A stretch of DNA of 64,000 bases from Enterococcus sp. RIT-PI-f (lineage in GTDB: Bacteria > Bacillota > Bacilli > Lactobacillales > Enterococcaceae). The stretch is from positions 62,001-126,000 of the forward strand of contig NZ_LHOX01000003.1 of the NCBI RefSeq assembly GCF_001297065.1. The letters run 5' to 3'. Position numbers and translations under genes: made by a program. A model generated the notes under the pieces. The model worked only from the letters and a program-made list of their open reading frames with translations. It was not told where the DNA came from and made no database searches. Positions 16,595 to 25,486 of the stretch are shown piece by piece (position 1 is the stretch's first letter; the number at the start of each line of letters is the position of its first letter).

Positions 16595-18421
16595 TTAAGC
16601 ATTTAATATAACTTTTTCTAATAATGCTCCTGCTTGGTGCATACCTTCTAAATTCTTCACGCCTGAAAATTTTTGGACCTGATTCATATTGGTGATCAGC
16701 ACGATAACCATGGTTTCTTTCCCTTGCTTTTTGATGAAATCCAAGTCCATTTGGGCCAATCTTGTTTGTGCTGTTACTTGATCCCCTTCTTTAACAAAGA
16801 CATCAAATCCTTGCCCATCTAATGATACTGTGTCAATGCCCATGTGGACTAACACGTCAGCACCATTTGGTGTTTTGATCCCTATAGCATGTTTTGAAGG
16901 AAATACAGACGTGACTTCACCAGCTACTGGTGCGTAAATCGTGCCATTTTCTGACTGAATCGCATAGCCTTCGCCCATCATTTTTGTAGAAAAAACCTCA
17001 TCCGGTACATTCTCTAATGGAATATATGCACCTTCCGCAACAGCATGCAAATCGATCTCATTGGTAAAGCTGGCTTCATCCGTTTGTTTGGGAATAAGGA
17101 AGAATGTAATTGTAAAAGAAGTTGCGATAGCAATAATGATCCCCAATACAGCAAAGATGAAAGATTCGCCGATATAAGCCGGCAAACTAAAAATACTTGA
17201 GAGAATATACCCATAGATTCGAACATCGAAAAAACTGATAAAGGCTGAGGCAATCGAACTACCGATCGTTGCGGCCAAAAAGGCTTTCTTATATTTAGAT
17301 AAGATTCCAAACAATGCTGGCTCAGTAATACCTAAAATCCCTGATACAGCTGAAGATAAGACGATTGATTTTTCTTCTTTTGTATGGACTTTGAAGTAGA
17401 TTGCTGACGTCGCTCCTGTGATAGCCATATTAGCCATAAACATCATCGGCATCAACATATCATAGCCTTGATTGGCAAAATTTTGCAGCGCAATCGGCGT
17501 CATCGCGTGGTGCAATCCTGTAAAAATAGCAATGGGCCGAATTGCCCCAACCACGATTCCAGCTAATACTGGCGAAATGGCAAACAATCCTTCAACACCC
17601 TCAGCGAGTAAATTCCCTAAATGTATACTGATTGGTCCAATGATTGTCAAGGTTACCAAACCTGCCACGAATAAAGAGATGGTCGGTGTAAAGACTGTCC
17701 GCAATACTTGAGGCAAGATTTTATCAACCCAACGATAGATATAGCTCAGCGCTAATACTGCGAAAATGATTGGAATCACCGTACCAGCATAATTGAAGAC
17801 TGGGACTGGTAAGACGCCGAACAATTTGAATGCAGCTATCTCCCCGTCTGCTACTGCATTCGTCATCGTCGGAAATTGCAGTGTAGCAGCAATCGCGATT
17901 GCAAGATATTGATTGGTTTTAAAAATACGTGCAGCTGAAGCAGCTACGAAAAATGGTAAGAATGTAAAGACACCGCTGGCAATCATATCAATGACTAAAT
18001 ACGTATCCGTTTGGTTGGAAATAACATTTAACGCCACTAAACCTGCCATTAGCCCCTTGATCATACCAGCGCCGGCAATCGCAGGTACGATGGGACCAAA
18101 TACACCAGATACAGTATCCATAAATAGCGACACCGCGCCTTTTTTCTCAGCACTTGGTTGTTGACTGTTATCGTCAAGACCTAATTTTTTTGCTAAAGGT
18201 CCATAGTAATCGTCGACATCCGTACCAATCACTACTTGCAGTTGATTGCTTTGGTATTTGGTTCCTACAACTTTGGGTGTTTTTTCCAAAGCCGGATAAT
18301 CTACTTTCTGAGCATCTTTTAAATCAAAACGCAAACGTGTCATGCAATGCCAAGCATTGTTGATATTGCCTGCACCACCAACATCTTTGATGATCTGTTC
18401 AACGATTTCTTCTTTTGTCAT
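16595..18421 (-). CDS. Beta-glucoside-type PTS permease EIIBCA
   Basis: Imports and phosphorylates a sugar, most likely a beta-glucoside, as a fused EIIBCA of 608 residues. EIIB occupies residues 1-90 with phosphorylated Cys26 in NNAWHCMTRLRF. EIIC spans about 105-455 with about ten helices and the GITEPALFG loop. EIIA fills about 470-608 with the active His in VLVHMGIDTV near 526. The closest named relative by motif order is BglP; sucrose or trehalose permeases share this architecture but normally lack or rearrange the EIIA domain. There is no adjacent glycosidase and no LicT-type antiterminator gene. A cre-like site lies at 18484-18498. Confidence 0.88.
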   Translation of the reverse strand: MTKEEIVEQIIKDVGGAGNINNAWHCMTRLRFDLKDAQKVDYPALEKTPKVVGTKYQSNQLQVVIGTDVDDYYGPLAKKLGLDDNSQQPSAEKKGAVSLFMDTVSGVFGPIVPAIAGAGMIKGLMAGLVALNVISNQTDTYLVIDMIASGVFTFLPFFVAASAARIFKTNQYLAIAIAATLQFPTMTNAVADGEIAAFKLFGVLPVPVFNYAGTVIPIIFAVLALSYIYRWVDKILPQVLRTVFTPTISLFVAGLVTLTIIGPISIHLGNLLAEGVEGLFAISPVLAGIVVGAIRPIAIFTGLHHAMTPIALQNFANQGYDMLMPMMFMANMAITGATSAIYFKVHTKEEKSIVLSSAVSGILGITEPALFGILSKYKKAFLAATIGSSIASAFISFFDVRIYGYILSSIFSLPAYIGESFIFAVLGIIIAIATSFTITFFLIPKQTDEASFTNEIDLHAVAEGAYIPLENVPDEVFSTKMMGEGYAIQSENGTIYAPVAGEVTSVFPSKHAIGIKTPNGADVLVHMGIDTVSLDGQGFDVFVKEGDQVTAQTRLAQMDLDFIKKQGKETMVIVLITNMNQVQKFSGVKNLEGMHQAGALLEKVILNA

Positions 18422-18483
18422 CTTTTACAATCCTCCTAATCATGAGTGAACGGTTCTGCTTGCATATGCGCGGCCTTAGCAGG

Positions 18484-18498
18484 TGTTTCCGTTTTCAT
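18484..18498 (-). promoter_or_regulatory. Candidate CcpA (cre) site before the PTS gene
   Basis: On the - strand, ATGAAAACGGAAACA fits every fixed position of the degenerate cre pattern WTGNAANCGNWNNCW. It lies 63-77 bases before the PTS start, near where a promoter would be. Confidence 0.5.
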
Positions 18499-18556
18499 TC
18501 ACATAGTAGCATGTCATTTCAAAGTTGTAAAACCAGTCCTTTTCAACGAATAAATC

Positions 18557-18581
18557 ATATAAACGTTGATATATAAACGTT
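18557..18581 (+). repeat. Direct repeat upstream of the ManD-like gene
   Basis: ATATAAACGTT is repeated exactly at 18557-18567 and 18571-18581 (period 14), between the PTS gene and the ManD-like gene. It is a possible operator, for example for the UTRA regulator encoded downstream. Confidence 0.45.
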
Positions 18582-18713
18582 AATTTAAATAAACACATAA
18601 AATTGGACTGTTTATATACTTCATATCCCGTTGTTTTTTAGACCAAATTGACAGCGGTTGCCAGACATGTTTCAATGAGTTTAGCAATTAGAGAATATAT
18701 TGGAGTGATTCAA

Positions 18714-19913
18714 ATGACACCAACTATCATCACAGATATAAAGACTTATGCAATCAAACCAGATCGGCACAACCTTGTTGTTGTCAAAGTAGAAACCAAT
18801 AAAGAAATCACTGGCTTAGGTTGCGCAACTTTTCAATTTCGACCATTAGCTGTCAAGACCGTTGTAGATGAGTATTTGCGTCCTTTATTGATTGGCAGAG
18901 ATGCGAACGAAATCGAAGATCTTTGGCAAGTTATGAATGTGAATTCTTATTGGCGGAATGGACCAATCACAAATAATGCCATTTCTGGCGTGGACATGGC
19001 ATTATGGGATATCAAAGGAAAGCTGGCAGATATGCCATTGTATGCACTCTTAGGCGGAAAAGCCCGAACGGCGATCCCAGCCTATACCCATGCTGTTGCG
19101 GATGACTTAGCTGCTCTTTTTCAAGAGATTGATCGCTTTTTAGCTGATGGCTATCGTTATATTCGTTGTCAACTTGGCTTTTATGGTGGCAACCCCAGTC
19201 AATTACAGACCCCTGAAGCACCATTAGCTGGTTCCTATTTTGATCAAGGTCAATACATGGATACGACATTAGGGATGTTTGCAGCCATCAAAGAAAAATA
19301 TGGCAACAAATTTCAAATGCTGCATGATGTGCATGAACGGTTGCATCCAAATCAGGCAATTCAATTTGCAAAGGCTGCTGAACCTTATAATCTATTCTTC
19401 CTAGAAGATATCTTGCCCCCAGACCAAAGTACTTGGTTGGCTCAATTACGCAGTCAATCGGCAGTACCAATTGCAACAGGAGAGTTGTTCAACAACCCCA
19501 TGGAGTGGCAAGCATTGGTCAAAAACCAGCAGATTGACTTTATGCGCGCCCACGTATCTCAAATCGGCGGTATCACCCCTGCACTAAAATTGGCCCATTT
19601 TTGTGATGCGATGGGGATCCGTATTGCTTGGCATACGCCATCTGACATTAGCCCCGTCGGTTTAGCTGTCAACACACACTTAAACATCCATCTGCATAAT
19701 GCAGCGATACAAGAAACAATAGAGATACCAGCCAACACACAATCTCTATTTGGCGGGAGTCCAGAACCTAAAGACGGCTTCTTCTATCCGATTGAGCGAA
19801 GTGGCATCGGTATTACATTTGATGAAGAGGCAGCCGCTGAATTTCCTGTCGTCTATCGTCCCCATGAGTGGACCCAAAGCAGGACGCCAGATGGCACTTT
19901 GATCACACCATAA
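18714..19913 (+). CDS. ManD/RspA-like enolase-superfamily sugar-acid dehydratase
   Basis: A 399-residue mandelate-racemase/enolase-superfamily protein most like ManD, which dehydrates D-mannonate to 2-keto-3-deoxygluconate, and like RspA. Visible barrel motifs are the metal-site line [17 protein letters not shown], then ATGELFNNP, and the HTPSDISP strand bearing the catalytic His. Many ManD-group members have low or no mannonate activity, so the substrate is open. The start at 18714 has GGAG eight bases upstream; a TTG further up at 18648 has no site. It lies between the PTS gene and a convergent UTRA regulator, and about 2.7 kb from uxuA, an unrelated mannonate dehydratase. Confidence 0.82.
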   Translation: MTPTIITDIKTYAIKPDRHNLVVVKVETNKEITGLGCATFQFRPLAVKTVVDEYLRPLLIGRDANEIEDLWQVMNVNSYWRNGPITNNAISGVDMALWDIKGKLADMPLYALLGGKARTAIPAYTHAVADDLAALFQEIDRFLADGYRYIRCQLGFYGGNPSQLQTPEAPLAGSYFDQGQYMDTTLGMFAAIKEKYGNKFQMLHDVHERLHPNQAIQFAKAAEPYNLFFLEDILPPDQSTWLAQLRSQSAVPIATGELFNNPMEWQALVKNQQIDFMRAHVSQIGGITPALKLAHFCDAMGIRIAWHTPSDISPVGLAVNTHLNIHLHNAAIQETIEIPANTQSLFGGSPEPKDGFFYPIERSGIGITFDEEAAAEFPVVYRPHEWTQSRTPDGTLITP

Positions 19914-19928
19914 AATTTTGACATATAA

Positions 19929-19992
19929 AAAAACAGACTATCTCATTCACTCAGTCAGCGATTGCCGTTGGCTTTTGAATGTCGATGGTCTA
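19929..19992. terminator. Probable imperfect terminator between the ManD-like and GntR genes
   Basis: An imperfect long stem pairs AGACTATC...CATTC with GAATG...GATGGTCT, with an A-tract on the left and T-rich sequence on the right. It is weaker than the other terminators in the window. Confidence 0.4.
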
Positions 19993-20012
19993 TTTCTTTG
20001 TTGTGAAATGGT

Positions 20013-20720
20013 CTAATCGATTCTTGAGCGATGAATCTCACGATCAAACGGCCGAATATACGTTACACCATAATCGATGGCAATAATATTGCTGAATTCG
20101 TATACGCGACCATCCTCCAAGATTGCCCGATTCGTAATTTGCATCGCAGGCGTGCTTCGCTTACACAAAAGGATCTTCGCCTGAACCGCATTAACAGTGA
20201 TGGGTGTATAGCTACTGATATAGTGGGAAATACGATAGCCGCAACTTTCCACATAGTTTTGAATTGAGTGTTCCACCACTTCTTGTGTCAGCTGAGGAAA
20301 CAAACGGACCGGTAACTTAGAAGTTTCTAACTGTTCAATTTTATAGTTCACGATTCGCACACGTTCAAATGTCCATACTTCATCGTTGGGTTCTAGTTGG
20401 AAAATTTTTTGCTCATCTGGAGTTGCCTTTGTTCTTTGTAATGAAATCATTTTAGAATGAATACGATCATAAGGTGTTCGGGTCAACGAATTGAAAATCA
20501 GTGGGTTTTTGACCCATTTTTCATGAATAAAGATTCCTGAGCCTTGCACCACGCGAACGATACCAATCTCTTCAAGATTCTTGATTGCTTGCTGAATCGT
20601 GAATCTTGACACGCCATACTGTTTGGCTAAATCTCTTTGATTCGGCAACTTCCCCTCAGCAAACTGCTCTTGATAAATTTTACTTAACAAATCTTGAACA
20701 ATAAACTCTCTTTTTTTCAT
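20013..20720 (-). CDS. GntR/HutC family regulator with UTRA domain
   Basis: A 235-residue repressor-type regulator. Winged helix at residues 1-70: LSKIYQEQFAEGKLPNQRDLAKQYGVSRFTIQQAIKNLEEIGIV. UTRA ligand domain from about 90 to the end, with QLETSKLPVRLFPQLTQE in the ligand pocket region. UTRA regulators usually sense a sugar phosphate or sugar acid. Its gene is convergent to the ManD-like gene, and a repeat upstream of that gene is a reasonable operator. GGAGC before the ATG marks the start. Confidence 0.88.
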   Translation of the reverse strand: MKKREFIVQDLLSKIYQEQFAEGKLPNQRDLAKQYGVSRFTIQQAIKNLEEIGIVRVVQGSGIFIHEKWVKNPLIFNSLTRTPYDRIHSKMISLQRTKATPDEQKIFQLEPNDEVWTFERVRIVNYKIEQLETSKLPVRLFPQLTQEVVEHSIQNYVESCGYRISHYISSYTPITVNAVQAKILLCKRSTPAMQITNRAILEDGRVYEFSNIIAIDYGVTYIRPFDREIHRSRID

Positions 20721-20769
20721 ATATGCTCCTCATCATCTTTAATATAAGCATCTCATGCCATTATCCTTC

Positions 20770-21084
20770 TCAATGTTGTTCTAAGTCAGCAGCAGGTATC
20801 TGCCAACTGCAAGCTTTCATATCGACACGGCCATTCGATTTGAACAAAATGCCTTCAGCCATCAAGGCAGCGCGTCTGTCTTCTGCCGACGACCCGACTA
20901 ACACGCCATCTGCCCTGACAACACGGTGTGCAGGTAAATCACTGGGACTTAATTTCATTGCACGACCCACTGCTCGTGCTTGATTCATCTTTCCTAAATA
21001 CCATGATATTTGGCTATAGGACACTACTTTTCCGTATGGTATCTTTTCCACTAAAGCATATACTTCTTCATAAAATGGATTCAA
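20770..21084 (-). CDS. Alkyltransferase-like protein (ATL), MGMT fold without the active cysteine
   Basis: A 104-residue protein with the C-terminal domain of O6-alkylguanine transferases: VSYSQISWYLGKMNQARAVGRAM carries the helix-turn-helix and Arg finger. The catalytic PCHRV motif reads PAHRV at residues 51-55, so the alkyl-accepting cysteine is replaced by alanine. By family knowledge such ATL proteins bind O6-alkylguanine and direct it to nucleotide excision repair rather than repairing it directly. It is monocistronic in appearance, between the UTRA regulator and uxaC, with stops and starts well separated. Confidence 0.88.
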   Translation of the reverse strand: MNPFYEEVYALVEKIPYGKVVSYSQISWYLGKMNQARAVGRAMKLSPSDLPAHRVVRADGVLVGSSAEDRRAALMAEGILFKSNGRVDMKACSWQIPAADLEQH

Positions 21085-21152
21085 TCACTACACCTCGTCC
21101 TGTATTTAGCGCTTATCTTAGTATCCTACTGGAAAATCCGTCATTCGTAAAT

Positions 21153-21201
21153 CAAAAAAAACTACAGCGGTAAAACGAATCACCGGTTTTATCGCTGTAG
21201 T
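21153..21201 (-). terminator. Terminator of the uxuB-uxuA-uxaC operon
   Basis: Arms ACTACAGCG (21161-21169) and CGCTGTAGT (21193-21201), with inner pairing TAAAAC/GTTTTA, are followed on the - strand by a run of T. Confidence 0.88.
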
Positions 21202-21214
21202 GAGTTTCCTATAT

Positions 21215-22603
21215 TCATTGTCCAAAGTGAAAATAATTTTTTGCATTCTGATAGGCGATTTTTTCTACAATTTCACCTAAATATGGCAAGTCCTCTGGCA
21301 ACTGTCCATCTTCTACCCACTCACTGATTACTTGGCACAAGATCCTCCGAAAATACTCATGCCGCGGATAGGATAAAAAGCTGCGAGAATCTGTCAGCAT
21401 TCCTACAAAGTTCCCGAGTATCCCCCCTTCAGCTAACGTCGTCAACTGATGCCGCATACCGGAGTATGTATCGTTGAACCACCAAGCTGATCCGAGTTGC
21501 AACTTCCCTTGGATCTCTTCTTGGAAGCAACCCATCAAGGCAGTGAGGGAGACATAATCTTTCGGGTTCAATGAATATAAAATCGTTTTTGGCAATTTGC
21601 CCTGGCATTGCAATTGGTCAAACAGGCGACTGACGCCCTTTTCCAATCGACCATCCCCCATAGCATCCCCACCACTATCCGGCCCTACATGCGTCATCAA
21701 AAGACCGCTATTGTTTCGCGTAGCTGATAAATGTAATTGTGCTGTCCATTCATGGTCAGCGTATAGCTTCATCAACTCAACGAGCAGTCCAGATTGGTAG
21801 GCCATGATTTCCTCACTAGACAAGGGATCACCCGCCATTTTTTTCGCAAAAATAGCAGTATTTCGCTCCTGATCATAGCGACTATCAGCCAATTGTGCCA
21901 AACTATGATCTGATAATCGGCACCCATGGCGATGGAAATAAGCAACTCGATTCGCTAGTGCTGTTATTAATTGGGGATATGTTTGAATAGATATATGCGA
22001 AACCTCAGATAGTTTCTGCAAATAGTCCGTATATTCAGGCAAGTGGATGTTTAATGCACGGTCTGGTCTGAATGTCGGATAGATAGCGAAAGACTCATTT
22101 TTCAGCTGTTGATGATACAGCAAATCATCCACAGGATCATCTGTCGTGCAAATGACCGATACGTTCATTTTTTTGATCAATTGTCTTGGTGTATAGTCTT
22201 TTTCTGTTAATTTTTGGTTGGCTTTTTCCCAAATAATGGCTGCATTTTCTTTTGCCAGCAGCGCTTCGATGCCAAAAATCCGTTTCAATTCAAGATTGGT
22301 CCAAATGTACAGCGGGTTGCCAATACATAATTCGATTGTTTCGGCCCATGCAGCAAACTTGTCATAATCAGAGCCATCCCCTGTAATCAAGGTTTCTGGC
22401 ACCCCATTCGCACGCATCAACCGCCATTTGTAATGGTCGCCGGCTAACCAAGCTTCTGTGATATTTCTAAAAGGCTGATTTTCATAGATTTCCTTTGGAT
22501 CAAGATGACAGTGATAATCAATAATCGGCTGATCCTTTGCGTATCCATGATACAGCTGTTTGGCAATATCATTTTTCAACACAAAATTTTCGTCTAAAAA
22601 CAT
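21215..22603 (-). CDS. uxaC: Glucuronate isomerase
   Basis: Isomerises D-glucuronate to D-fructuronate (and galacturonate to tagaturonate). The 462-residue protein begins with the metal-site region PIIDYHCHLDPKEIYENQPF (His of HCHL) and later shows VICTTDDPVDDL, LHLSATRNN and the C-terminal LTDSRSFLSYPRHEYFRRI, all diagnostic of UxaC. Third gene of the operon behind uxuB and uxuA, with a 17-base gap from uxuA. It has a strong terminator downstream. Confidence 0.97.
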   Translation of the reverse strand: MFLDENFVLKNDIAKQLYHGYAKDQPIIDYHCHLDPKEIYENQPFRNITEAWLAGDHYKWRLMRANGVPETLITGDGSDYDKFAAWAETIELCIGNPLYIWTNLELKRIFGIEALLAKENAAIIWEKANQKLTEKDYTPRQLIKKMNVSVICTTDDPVDDLLYHQQLKNESFAIYPTFRPDRALNIHLPEYTDYLQKLSEVSHISIQTYPQLITALANRVAYFHRHGCRLSDHSLAQLADSRYDQERNTAIFAKKMAGDPLSSEEIMAYQSGLLVELMKLYADHEWTAQLHLSATRNNSGLLMTHVGPDSGGDAMGDGRLEKGVSRLFDQLQCQGKLPKTILYSLNPKDYVSLTALMGCFQEEIQGKLQLGSAWWFNDTYSGMRHQLTTLAEGGILGNFVGMLTDSRSFLSYPRHEYFRRILCQVISEWVEDGQLPEDLPYLGEIVEKIAYQNAKNYFHFGQ

Positions 22604-22620
22604 GCGCTCCGCCGCCTTTC

Positions 22621-23697
22621 TTATCTGCCGATTGCTTTATCGATAGCCTCCCAAAGGCCCAGTAAATAAGAAGCACCAATGGCACGATCGAACAGACCAT
22701 AGCCTGGACGCCCTGTTTCTCCCCAAATCATTCGTCCATGATCTGGACGAATATACCCATCAAAACCATTGGTGTACATTGCTTCTAATATTTTGTACAT
22801 ATCCAATGACCCCTCAGAAGACAAATGTGGCGCCTCATAAAAATCTTTGTCATTTCCCAAATATTTGATATTACGTACATGGGCAAATGGAATCCGACCC
22901 CGGCGACAGAATTCAGCCAAGATTTGATAGACATCGTTGCCTGGGTCCTCCGCAATACTTCCCGTACACAATGTGATACCGTTCGACGGACTATCCACAA
23001 CACGACAGATCCAGTCTAAGTCATCACGATTCTTGACCACTCGCGGCAACCCAAAGATCGAATAGGGTGGGTCATCAGGGTGGACAGCCATCTTGATCCC
23101 AACTTCTTCACATGTGGGAATGATTGCTTTCAAGAAATAAGCAAAATTCTCTCTTAACTTGTCGTCATCGACATCCTGATATGCGTCAAACAATTCTTTC
23201 ACATGGGCCAAACGTTCCGGCTCCCAACCAGGTAATGTATAGCCTGAACTCGATTCTTCAACTTCCTTCACGATTTCTTCAGGATCCTTATCGATACCTG
23301 CCTTTTCAAAAGCCATCGTGAAAGAGCCATCAGGCAGCTGATAGTTAAGGTCCGTTTTGATCCAATCAAAAATCGGCATGAAATTATAGCAGATGACCTC
23401 GATTCCGAAAGCAGCCAAATTGCGGATCGTTTCTTTGTAGTTTTCAATATATTGATCTCTCGTTGGTAAACCGATTTTGATATCATCATGGATATTCACA
23501 CTTTCAATTACTTTCAGGGTCAAGCCAGCATGCTCAATTTCCGCAACCAAAGAAGCGATCCGGTCTCTAGGCCAAACCTCACCAGCTGGAATATCAAATA
23601 ATGTGCCAACGATGCCTTTCATTCCCGGAATCTGCCGAATATCTGCCAATTTGATTTTATCATTTTCTTTGCCATACCATCTAAATGTCATTTCCAT
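22621..23697 (-). CDS. uxuA: Mannonate dehydratase
   Basis: Dehydrates D-mannonate to 2-keto-3-deoxygluconate; Fe/Mn-dependent TIM-barrel enzyme. The 358 residues show MTFRWYGKENDKIKL at the start, ICYNFMPIFDWIKTDL, MAVHPDDPPYSIFGLPR and DGYIRPDHGRMIWGE, the canonical UxuA blocks with His and Cys metal ligands. The start at 23697 (MEMTFRW) overlaps the end of uxuB by ten bases; GGAGG is 12 bases upstream, and the second Met would be 18 bases away, so the first is preferred. No relation in sequence to the ManD-like enzyme at 18.7 kb. Confidence 0.97.
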   Translation of the reverse strand: MEMTFRWYGKENDKIKLADIRQIPGMKGIVGTLFDIPAGEVWPRDRIASLVAEIEHAGLTLKVIESVNIHDDIKIGLPTRDQYIENYKETIRNLAAFGIEVICYNFMPIFDWIKTDLNYQLPDGSFTMAFEKAGIDKDPEEIVKEVEESSSGYTLPGWEPERLAHVKELFDAYQDVDDDKLRENFAYFLKAIIPTCEEVGIKMAVHPDDPPYSIFGLPRVVKNRDDLDWICRVVDSPSNGITLCTGSIAEDPGNDVYQILAEFCRRGRIPFAHVRNIKYLGNDKDFYEAPHLSSEGSLDMYKILEAMYTNGFDGYIRPDHGRMIWGETGRPGYGLFDRAIGASYLLGLWEAIDKAIGR

Positions 23698-25295
23698 TGT
23701 TCTGATACGCCTCCTACAGTTTCATGTAATATCTGACGGACCGCACCAGGGCCTGTCAGCATTTGTTCAAAATAAGCTTGTACTTTTTCGCCAAGTCCAG
23801 TTTTGTATAAGTCAAGACCAAAAAGTGTTTCGTTCTTTAAAATAGGCTGAATAAATACTGCAGTATCCATCGCTTCTCCCATTTTGATGGCTGACAATTG
23901 CGCTTGCAATTCTGGCAACAATGGATCTGGACTTACCTTGAAGGACTGCCCTTCATCATCGATTGCCAACAAATACCGCAGCCAACCTGCTATGGCCAAT
24001 GGAATAAACTGTAGTTCATCCACACGTTGATTTTCCACATATTTTTTGATGGTTTCACCAAAACGGATCGCCATCTTTTGCGACGTATCTGCCGCAATCC
24101 GTTGGGGGGTGTCTGGAATCAATGGATTAGGCAATCTCAACCCAATGACTTCATCAATAAATGCTTTCGGTTGGATAATACCAGGGTCTTCAACCACCGG
24201 TAATCCTTCTATATAACCAACTCCTTTGACAAGTCGAGAAATATCTTGGTCTGCCATTTCTTCTGCAATCGTCTGAAAACCGAGCAGACAACCAAATATT
24301 GACATAGCTGTGTGCAATGGATTTAAACAAGTTGTTACTTTCATGACATCTGCTTTATCAACAACTTCTCGGCTCGTTAGGATCACCCCGCCTTTGGCTA
24401 AATCAGGGCGACCATTAGGAAAGTCGTCTTCGATCACTAAATAATGGGTTGCCTCTGTATTCGCAAATGGGGCAATATTTGTTCCTTTGCTGGTCCAGAT
24501 CAATGACAGCCCTTCGATTCCTTCTTGAGTCAGCTGATCTAAGACTACTTGCGAAGGATTAGGGGTGATTCGATCAATCATTGACCATGGGAAAGAAATC
24601 TTTTCTTTGTCACTTAAATACGCAACAAATGCTTGTGGAACATGGCCTTTCGCTACCCATTCTTGGGCAATCGTCAAGATTGCTGTTTGGAATCGTTGGC
24701 CATTTTGAGAAAAGTTATCCGTTGAAATCAAAGCCAATGGCGCAGCCCCTGATTGAAAGCGATCCCATAACAAACTAACCAAAATACTCATTGTATGTGT
24801 TGCTTCATGAGGTCCCGCAATGATATCCTGTTCGACTGGTTTTAGATATGCACCTGTGCTTGTTGTTAAACCATAGCCTTTCTCCGTGATGGTGACCGTC
24901 ACCATTTGCAAGGCTTTATTTTGAAAAACCTCTCTGACTGCTTGATAACTTTCTACGCGGGAAGGATGGCAAAAGTAGCTTGCAGCTGTTGACTGTAATA
25001 ATTTCTGCTCAAAGTGCCCTTTTTCGTGCATGATCACTTCTAATATATCTTGCTGGTATGGTGTATATACTTGATCGATCACCTCTTCATCAAACGTTTC
25101 GCAAACAATAATACCCGATTCGAGAAACCCTTGATCAATCAAAGTTTGGGCAACTTCCGCATGAAATGCACGATACAAATTCCCTCCACCGAAATGCACC
25201 CATCGCGGCTCTTTTTTCGTATTTTTGATGACTTCATTTTTGTCCTTCTTTGGTAGTTGAACCTCTGCTGCATGTAAAATCTTTAAATCAAACAC
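23688..25295 (-). CDS. uxuB: Fructuronate reductase (mannitol dehydrogenase family)
   Basis: NADH-dependent reduction of D-fructuronate to D-mannonate. The 535-residue protein has the N-terminal Rossmann line WVHFGGGNLYRAFHA (GxGxxxR type near residue 32-45) and the mannitol dehydrogenase C-terminal region with KVTTCLNPLHTAMSIFG carrying the conserved Lys, Asn and His. Placement with uxuA and uxaC decides fructuronate over mannitol as substrate. The start is GTG at 25295 behind AAGGGG, chosen by MFDLKILH and spacing. It is the first gene of the operon, with a well-formed promoter at 25328-25356. Confidence 0.93.
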   Translation of the reverse strand: MFDLKILHAAEVQLPKKDKNEVIKNTKKEPRWVHFGGGNLYRAFHAEVAQTLIDQGFLESGIIVCETFDEEVIDQVYTPYQQDILEVIMHEKGHFEQKLLQSTAASYFCHPSRVESYQAVREVFQNKALQMVTVTITEKGYGLTTSTGAYLKPVEQDIIAGPHEATHTMSILVSLLWDRFQSGAAPLALISTDNFSQNGQRFQTAILTIAQEWVAKGHVPQAFVAYLSDKEKISFPWSMIDRITPNPSQVVLDQLTQEGIEGLSLIWTSKGTNIAPFANTEATHYLVIEDDFPNGRPDLAKGGVILTSREVVDKADVMKVTTCLNPLHTAMSIFGCLLGFQTIAEEMADQDISRLVKGVGYIEGLPVVEDPGIIQPKAFIDEVIGLRLPNPLIPDTPQRIAADTSQKMAIRFGETIKKYVENQRVDELQFIPLAIAGWLRYLLAIDDEGQSFKVSPDPLLPELQAQLSAIKMGEAMDTAVFIQPILKNETLFGLDLYKTGLGEKVQAYFEQMLTGPGAVRQILHETVGGVSEQWK

Positions 25296-25327
25296 ATAAA
25301 CGCCCCTTCTCTAACTGATATATTAGT

Positions 25328-25356
25328 ATTTTAGTTCACCTTCTAAAAAATTGCAA
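25328..25356 (-). promoter_or_regulatory. Promoter of the uxuB-uxuA-uxaC operon
   Basis: On the - strand TTGCAA (25351-25356), 17 bp, TAAAAT (25328-25333), about 33 bases before the uxuB start. A partial palindrome ACTGATATATTAGT overlaps the expected start of transcription. Confidence 0.65.
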
Positions 25357-25370
25357 CCCTTTACAAAAAC

Positions 25371-25406
25371 TCAATCAAAATATATACTAGTTTATATTTT
25401 GATTGA
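25371..25406. promoter_or_regulatory. Palindromic operator candidate between uxuB and its GntR regulator
   Basis: Arms TCAATCAAAATATA (25371-25384) and TATATTTTGATTGA (25393-25406) are exact inverted repeats of 14 bp around an eight-base centre. The site lies 15 bp upstream of the -35 box of the uxu promoter and upstream of the divergent regulator gene, which is the expected place for a GntR operator. Confidence 0.7.
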
Positions 25407-25486
25407 TGATTCAATAACTTAAGACATCGCAGTTGATGGTCGATTTTGTCATCTTAATGTTCATTGAATAGAAAGAAGCGTTCCCG

